From positions 6,855 through 17,137 of the forward strand of contig JAJQCL010000186.1 of the NCBI GenBank assembly GCA_021202715.1: 10,283 bases of DNA, written 5' to 3'. A model generated the notes under the pieces. The model ran no database searches. It was not told the DNA's origin and saw only the letters and a program-made list of their open reading frames with translations. Source of the stretch: Lachnospiraceae bacterium (GTDB lineage: Bacteria; Bacillota; Clostridia; Lachnospirales; Lachnospiraceae). Shown here piece after piece: positions 6,304 through 10,283 of this stretch (its first letter is position 1; the number at the start of each line of letters is the position of its first letter). The position numbers and the translations under genes are program-made.

Positions 6304-7695
6304 ATGGAGAAAAGAATACAGGATTACCAGGCGGAGATTCTCGCGATTCTCCGCGGGAACCTCTCCCCCGGCGTTTTGCGCAGCCGTCTGGAGGATTACC
6401 ATGAAAATGATCTGGCGGAGGTTCTGGCCGATCTGTCCGCTTCCGAGCGAAAACGTATCTTTCGTATTCTGGATACGGAATTTCTCTCAGATATTTTTGA
6501 ATATACGGAGGAAGAGGATACGGCTCTGTATCTGGACGAAATGGACCTGCGGAAAGCCGCAGCGATCCTGTCCCGCATGGAAACAGACACCGCCGTACTC
6601 CTGCTGCGTTCACTGCCGACGGAGAAACGCGCCCTGCTGATGATTCTCATGGACGAGGAGGCTCGGCGGAACCTGGCTGTCGTGGCTGCCTTTGATGAGG
6701 ATGAGATCGGCAGCCGGATGACGACCAATTACATTGTGCTGCGCGAAAATCTGACCGTCAAACAGGCCATGAGCTCGCTCATCGAGCAGGCGGCCCGGAA
6801 CGACAACATCGCCACCCTCTTTTTCACCACCGAAGACGGCACCTTTTTCGGAGCCATGGATTTAAAGGACCTGATCACAGCCCGCCAGGATACGCAGCTT
6901 GAGGAACTCATCGTCACCTCCTACCCGTATTTCTACGGTCACGAGGCCATCGACGACTGCATGGAAAGACTGAAGGATTATTCCGAGAGCTCCCTTCCCG
7001 TGCTGGATGATGAAAACCGCCTTCTGGGCGTCATCACCTCTCAGAGCGTTGTCGAGCTGGTCGATGATGAAATGGGCGAGGATTATGCGCGGCTGGCCGG
7101 TCTGACCGCGGAAGAGGATCTGCACGAGCCGCTGCGGGAGAGCCTGCGCAAACGCCTCCCCTGGCTCACGGTCCTTCTGGTGTTGGGCATGGTCGTTTCC
7201 TCCGTGGTAGGTGCGTTCGAAGCCGTCGTCAGCCAGCTGACCATCGTCATGTGTTTTCAGTCTCTGATTCTTGATATGGCAGGAAATGTGGGAACACAAT
7301 CGCTGGCTGTCACCATCCGCGTTCTGATGGATGAGACACTGACCGGCCGCCAGAAGCTCTCTCTTGTGGGGAAGGAGATGCGCGTCGGCCTGTGCAGCGG
7401 CAGTATTCTGGGCTCCCTCTCCTTCCTGGCGGTCGGACTCTATATCTTCCTGTTCAAGGGACAGACCCTGGGCTTTTCCTTCGCCGTCTCCGCCTGTGTC
7501 GGCCTCGCACTCCTGGCTGCCATGGTCATTTCCGGCGCAGTGGGGACCTGTACGCCGCTGTTCTTCCATAAGCTCCACGTGGATCCGGCGGTTGCCTCCG
7601 GCCCTCTGATCACCACCGTCAATGACCTTGTGGCTGTGATTACGTATTACGGACTCAGCTGGATTCTGCTGCTGCAGGTGCTGCACCTGGCATAA
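6304..7695 (+). CDS. mgtE: Magnesium transporter, MgtE family
   Basis: MgtE is a homodimeric Mg2+ channel of the cytoplasmic membrane that closes when its cytosolic domains bind Mg2+. The 463 residues show the full family layout: an acidic helical N domain (about 1-130, with NDLAEVLADL and EYTEEEDTA repeats), a CBS pair (about 138-195 and 202-258), an acidic connecting helix (about 258-284) and five membrane helices (about 287-310, 314-338, 360-384, 388-415, 430-460). GNVGTQS (327-333) matches the conserved pore-region motif, and Asp441 in ASGPLITTVNDL corresponds by position to the selectivity Asp (432 in Thermus MgtE). The start is fixed by AGGAGG (6288-6293), 10 bases upstream of the ATG. 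It is the only plus-strand gene here, a single-gene unit with an unusually long leader. Length and motifs give no sign of damage. Other divalent ions such as Co2+ may also pass in this family. Confidence 0.96.
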   Translation: MEKRIQDYQAEILAILRGNLSPGVLRSRLEDYHENDLAEVLADLSASERKRIFRILDTEFLSDIFEYTEEEDTALYLDEMDLRKAAAILSRMETDTAVLLLRSLPTEKRALLMILMDEEARRNLAVVAAFDEDEIGSRMTTNYIVLRENLTVKQAMSSLIEQAARNDNIATLFFTTEDGTFFGAMDLKDLITARQDTQLEELIVTSYPYFYGHEAIDDCMERLKDYSESSLPVLDDENRLLGVITSQSVVELVDDEMGEDYARLAGLTAEEDLHEPLRESLRKRLPWLTVLLVLGMVVSSVVGAFEAVVSQLTIVMCFQSLILDMAGNVGTQSLAVTIRVLMDETLTGRQKLSLVGKEMRVGLCSGSILGSLSFLAVGLYIFLFKGQTLGFSFAVSACVGLALLAAMVISGAVGTCTPLFFHKLHVDPAVASGPLITTVNDLVAVITYYGLSWILLLQVLHLA

Positions 7696-7704
7696 TATGC
7701 AGAC

Positions 7705-7743
7705 ACATGAAGGAATCCCTTCGTGACGATCCTGTCATGTTTT
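7705..7743 (+). terminator. Probable terminator of mgtE
   Basis: ACATGAAGGA (7705-7714) pairs with TCCTGTCATGT (7730-7740), 10 bp with one bulged G, followed by TTTT (7740-7743). The T-run is short and partly inside the stem, so strength is uncertain. It fills the 58-bp gap between the convergent mgtE and spoVAC stop codons. No T-run follows on the minus strand, so it would not serve spoVAC. Confidence 0.45.
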
Positions 7744-7753
7744 GGTGTTGCGT

Positions 7754-8200
7754 TCATACAACCCCTGCCAGTTTCAGCACCCAGTAAATCAGCCCCAGCA
7801 CCCAGCTGGAAAAAAGCCCATACAGAATCACGGGACCGGCAATCGTGAAGATCTTGCAGCCGATCCCGAAGACCTGCCCCTCCTTCTGGAACTCGATCGC
7901 CGGCGCCGCCACGGAATTCGCGAAGCCGGTGATGGGAACCAGTGCTCCGGCTCCGCCGAATTTGGCAATCTTTGGAAACACGTTCAAGCCGGTCAGCAGG
8001 ATGCTGAGACCGATGAGGCACAGCTGCATGAAAGCGGTCGCCGTGTCCTGATCTGCCCCCAGACCGATAAAGCAGTTGTTCAGCGCCTGGCCCAGCAGGC
8101 AGATCGCTCCTCCTGTAAAAAAAGCCCGGACACAGTCCCTGGCTACACTGTGCGTGGGTGTCACACGCTGTATATATTCCTGATATTCCTGCGGATTCAT
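7754..8200 (-). CDS. spoVAC: Stage V sporulation protein AC (SpoVAC), solitary
   Basis: SpoVA proteins sit in the spore inner membrane and move Ca-dipicolinate in during sporulation and out at germination; SpoVAC of B. subtilis behaves as a mechanosensitive channel. The 148-residue length equals that of B. subtilis SpoVAC (about 150). After a short soluble N terminus (1-20) come membrane segments at about 24-42, 56-74 and 115-143, with the family core FGGAGALVPITGFANSVAAPAIE (81-103) and KEGQVFGIGCKIF after it. The related SpoVAEb is shorter and lacks the N-terminal tail, so SpoVAC is preferred. The start is the ATG at 8200 behind GAAGGGAG. Usually spoVAC is followed by spoVAD and spoVAE; here the gene downstream is the convergent mgtE, so it stands alone. 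Its promoter is of forespore type, which fits its role. Confidence 0.93.
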   Translation of the reverse strand: MNPQEYQEYIQRVTPTHSVARDCVRAFFTGGAICLLGQALNNCFIGLGADQDTATAFMQLCLIGLSILLTGLNVFPKIAKFGGAGALVPITGFANSVAAPAIEFQKEGQVFGIGCKIFTIAGPVILYGLFSSWVLGLIYWVLKLAGVV

Positions 8201-8265
8201 GACTCTTCTCCCTTCACAGGGGCCTGTCGATCCTGTATCTGATGCAGAAACACCCCTGATGAAGT

Positions 8266-8295
8266 CAGTATGCGCTGTGTCTCCCGATTTTATAC
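8266..8295 (-). promoter_or_regulatory. Forespore (sigma-G/sigma-F type) promoter of spoVAC
   Basis: On the minus strand, GTATA (8295-8291) and CATACTG (8272-8266) are separated by 18 bp. The Bacillus sigma-G consensus is a GHATR-like -35, 17-18 bp, and a CATMMTA-like -10; the match is 5 of 5 and 6 of 7. Transcription would start near 8260, giving a leader of about 60 nt. The -35 lies immediately after the T-run of the pckA terminator. Confidence 0.65.
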
Positions 8296-8335
8296 GAAAA
8301 AACCGGGCAGAAGGTCTTCTTTCCCTCTGTCCGGT
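8296..8335 (-). terminator. Rho-independent terminator of pckA
   Basis: On the minus strand, ACCGGACAGA (8335-8326) pairs with TCTGCCCGGT (8311-8302) with one A.C mismatch, and TTTTTT follows (8302-8297, sharing one base with the stem). It lies about 58 bases past the pckA stop. A further perfect 7-bp hairpin (8362-8368 with 8381-8387) sits between the stop codon and the terminator and may protect the 3' end. Confidence 0.88.
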
Positions 8336-8393
8336 CTCTCTTTATGCTGTGTTCTCATGACATCCGTCTATAAGAATTCTGACGGATATCCTC

Positions 8394-9989
8394 TTATTTT
8401 TTAATGGGCTTGGGGCCAGCATTCACGATCGCCTCAGGCATATTCGGATACTTCTCCGCAAAGTTCTTCTCGAACATTCCGGCCAGACGATTGGCTGTCT
8501 CGTCATAGTCATCCTTGTCCGCCCAGGTGTCGCGGGGATTCAACAGCTCACTGGGTACATTCGGGCAGCTCTGCGGCACATTCAGGTGGAACACCTCGTT
8601 GAACTTATACTCGACATTCTCGAGGGAACCGTTCAGGGCCGCGGTCACCATGGCGCGGGTGTATTTCAGGTTCATTCTCTTGCCGACACCGTAGGAGCCG
8701 CCGGACCAGCCGGTGTTCACCAGATAGACCTTGGTGTTGTACTTGTCGATTCTCTCCCCGAGCATATCCGCATAGATCAGGGGATCCATGGGCATGAAGG
8801 GCTCACCAAACAGGGTGGAGAAGGTCGGAACCGGCTCCGTAATTCCTCTCTCGGTCCCGGCCAGCTTGGAGGTGAAGCCGGTCACGAAATGGTACATGGC
8901 CGCGCTCCGGTCCAGACGGGAGATGGGAGGCAGAACACCGAACGCATCCGCTGTCAGGAAAATCACCACCTTGGGGATGCCGCCCACGCCGGGGATTGCT
9001 GCGCTGGGAATAAAGTCAACCGGATAGCCTGCACGGGTGTTCTCTGTCAGGCTGCCGTCCTCGTAATCGATCTCGCGGGTCTCAGGATCCATGATGACAT
9101 TCTCCAGCAGAGCGCCGAAACGGATCGCATGATAGATCTCCGGCTCGCTCTCCTCCTTCAGGCCAATGCACTTGGCATAGCAGCCGCCCTCGAAGTTGAA
9201 GATGCCGTGCTCATCCCAGCCGTGCTCGTCATCACCGATCAGCTTCCGGTTGGAATCGGCCGACAGGGTCGTCTTACCGGTGCCGGACAGTCCGAAGAAG
9301 ACAGCGGAGTCGCCCGTCTCGGGATCCATGTTCGCGGAGCAGTGCATCGGCAGCACGTTCTTGAACTTGGGCATCACATAATTCATCACAGAGAAAACGC
9401 TCTTCTTGATCTCACCGGCATACTGAGAGCCAACGATCACAACCTTGTGCGCCTCATAATCAATCAGGATCGCCGCCTCAGAATGTACGCCGTCCATCTC
9501 CGGATCACACTTGAAACCAGGTGCGCAGATCATCGTAAAATCTGCCTCTCCATAATTTGCCAGCTCCTCAGCAGTCGGACGGATCAGAAGCTGATGAATG
9601 AACAGGTTCTGGCTGGCCAGCTCATTGATGATACGGAACTTGATCGTGTATTCAGGATCAGCGCCAACCATTCCATCAAAGATAAAGACCTCCCGCTGCT
9701 GCATATAGGCCGCAGCCTTGGCAAAGATGGAGTCAAATTTCTCACGGGAAATCGGGCGATTCACCTTGCCCCAGGCAATATCATCATGAATCGTGGGGGT
9801 ATCGACAATAAACTTGTCCTCCGGACTCCGTCCGGTGTATTTGCCGGTCTCCACCACCAGTGCGCCGGTGTTGCTCAGGGAGCCCTCGCCCCGCCGCAGA
9901 GCCGCCTCTGTCAGCTGTGCAGGAGACAGATTGCGATAGACCGCCTTGGGTCCGATAATTCCCAGTTTTTCAATGCCGTAGGTTTCCAT
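8394..9989 (-). CDS. pckA: Phosphoenolpyruvate carboxykinase (ATP)
   Basis: This enzyme interconverts oxaloacetate + ATP with PEP + CO2 + ADP. In anaerobes it can work in gluconeogenesis or run towards oxaloacetate, gaining ATP. The 531 residues match the usual length (about 530-540). The substrate site shows YTGRSP (51-56, Arg54). GEIKK (192-196) and MHCSAN (215-220, His216) supply the Mn2+ ligands. GLSGTGKTTLS (233-243) is the Walker A loop, LIGDDEHGWD (250-259) the second kinase motif, and ENTR (316-319) gives the Arg that contacts ATP and phosphate. The start is the ATG at 9989, placed 8 bases after GGAGG. It is a single-gene unit with its own promoter and terminator. The long open frame on the opposite strand (8586-10070) is a composition artefact. 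Confidence 0.97.
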   Translation of the reverse strand: METYGIEKLGIIGPKAVYRNLSPAQLTEAALRRGEGSLSNTGALVVETGKYTGRSPEDKFIVDTPTIHDDIAWGKVNRPISREKFDSIFAKAAAYMQQREVFIFDGMVGADPEYTIKFRIINELASQNLFIHQLLIRPTAEELANYGEADFTMICAPGFKCDPEMDGVHSEAAILIDYEAHKVVIVGSQYAGEIKKSVFSVMNYVMPKFKNVLPMHCSANMDPETGDSAVFFGLSGTGKTTLSADSNRKLIGDDEHGWDEHGIFNFEGGCYAKCIGLKEESEPEIYHAIRFGALLENVIMDPETREIDYEDGSLTENTRAGYPVDFIPSAAIPGVGGIPKVVIFLTADAFGVLPPISRLDRSAAMYHFVTGFTSKLAGTERGITEPVPTFSTLFGEPFMPMDPLIYADMLGERIDKYNTKVYLVNTGWSGGSYGVGKRMNLKYTRAMVTAALNGSLENVEYKFNEVFHLNVPQSCPNVPSELLNPRDTWADKDDYDETANRLAGMFEKNFAEKYPNMPEAIVNAGPKPIKK

Positions 9990-10003
9990 TTACGTTACCT
10001 CCT

Positions 10004-10019
10004 CAAGAGCTTGCTCTTG
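10004..10019 (-). promoter_or_regulatory. Hairpin abutting the pckA ribosome binding site
   Basis: A perfect palindrome in the pckA leader (CAAGAG and CTCTTG arms around CAAG) ends 1 base before the AGGAGG of pckA. It begins about 17 nt from the predicted transcript start. Such 5' hairpins can stabilise mRNA or modulate initiation; which applies here cannot be told. Confidence 0.55.
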
Positions 10020-10042
10020 TGTTCCTTTTATTTTCCGGTACA

Positions 10043-10051
10043 ATCATACCA
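10043..10051 (-). promoter_or_regulatory. Extended -10 promoter of pckA
   Basis: On the minus strand TGGTATGAT (10051-10043) gives a TGn extended -10 with 5 of 6 consensus bases. The sequence 17 bp upstream is a poor -35 (TTCAAT, 3 of 6), which is normal for extended -10 promoters. The transcript would start near 10036. Confidence 0.55.
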
Positions 10052-10099
10052 CAGATTTCGTCCGCATTGAAATACCAATGTTGAATATTAATGATACAA

Positions 10100-10178
10100 G
10101 GGACAAAAGGTCATGAATCGAATGCTTACACAAGGTACGCCCTGCGGGTGTGCATTCGTATTCATGACTTTGAGTCCC
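10100..10178. repeat. Long imperfect hairpin, element 1 of the right-edge cluster
   Basis: A 16-bp stem with a single bulged base (10110-10125 with 10152-10168) is extended outward, past a partly mismatched stretch, by GGGAC/GTCCC (10100-10104 with 10174-10178). The 26-base loop can form a further small hairpin, ACGCCC/GGGTGT (10137-10151). No open frame or known RNA signature was recognised. Confidence 0.7.
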
Positions 10179-10259
10179 GCAACAACATGAGAAAGTAGCC
10201 ATTTTAGCCAATATATTGGCTAAAATGAGCGGATTTCGAATGTTGTTAGGATTGCGGGA
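10175..10259. repeat. Compound hairpin with a perfect 28-bp palindrome at its tip, element 2
   Basis: TCCCGCAA (10175-10182) pairs with TTGCGGGA (10252-10259). CAACAT (10183-10188) pairs with ATGTTG (10240-10245), leaving TTAGGA bulged. Inside lies an uninterrupted 28-bp palindrome (10200-10227) centred on an ATAT step, with CATTTTAGCC arms. Neither side is followed by a T-run. The base of this stem shares bases with elements 1 and 3. Confidence 0.7.
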
Positions 10260-10281
10260 GCGCGTTAGCGCGGAGCAATCC
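10249..10281. repeat. GC-rich hairpin, element 3, running to the window edge
   Basis: GGATTGC (10249-10255) pairs with GCAATCC (10275-10281), enclosing a second stem GCGC-GTTA-GCGC. The bases TTGC at 10252-10255 are also needed by element 2, so the two cannot form together. The element may continue past the window. Confidence 0.65.
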
Positions 10282-10283
10282 GT

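Noticed and set aside
8362..8400. Plus-strand terminator (7-bp hairpin followed by a T-rich run)
   Set aside because: No plus-strand gene ends nearby and the T-run is several bases past the stem; it is better read as part of the pckA 3' end.
8586..10070. 494-codon open frame on the plus strand
   Set aside because: Fully antisense to pckA, whose motifs are intact; the His/Arg/Leu-rich product has no recognisable domain and reflects the codon bias of the true gene.
1..10283. CRISPR array, tRNA, rRNA or intact insertion sequence
   Set aside because: No regularly spaced repeats, cloverleaf or rRNA sequence, and no transposase frame seen on either strand.

Overview
The window looks like part of the chromosome of an endospore-forming anaerobic Clostridia, most likely a Lachnospiraceae-type organism. 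The support is moderately GC-rich genes with strong AGGAGG-type ribosome binding sites, sigma-A promoters in AT-rich spacers, and two sporulation genes (SpoIID/LytB family and SpoVAC) among housekeeping genes. The assignment comes from gene content and style only; nothing here fixes the species.

Layout from left to right. Positions 1-2386 (minus) hold the N-terminal half of the glutamate synthase large subunit, cut by the window edge. Positions 2591-3817 (minus) hold an NADP-type isocitrate dehydrogenase of the eukaryote-like subfamily. Each of these two genes has its own textbook promoter (TTGACA, 17 bp, TATAAT), and the isocitrate dehydrogenase terminator lies between them. Positions 4017-5597 (minus) encode a membrane-anchored SpoIID/LytB-domain protein. 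A 706 bp stretch follows without a conventional gene. Its right two-thirds is the long 5' leader of the only plus-strand gene, an MgtE-type magnesium transporter (6304-7695). Convergent to it is a solitary spoVAC (7754-8200, minus) with a sigma-G/F-like promoter. Next is an ATP-dependent PEP carboxykinase (8394-9989, minus). The right end (10100-10283) is a dense cluster of overlapping inverted repeats that runs out of the window.

How the genes fit together: isocitrate dehydrogenase makes 2-oxoglutarate and NADPH, and glutamate synthase turns 2-oxoglutarate plus glutamine into glutamate, so the two left genes form a carbon-to-nitrogen step expressed from separate strong promoters. PEP carboxykinase links oxaloacetate and PEP. 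The two sporulation genes are single-gene units.

The most interesting part is the mgtE leader (about 5850-6303). It carries a 25-codon upstream ORF with a good ribosome binding site, mutually exclusive hairpins over the end of that ORF, and a downstream segment that can pair either locally or with the mgtE ribosome binding site. It does not resemble the M-box magnesium riboswitch as I know it. I read it as a candidate undescribed translation-coupled control element. The second most unusual region is the nested-hairpin cluster at the right edge.
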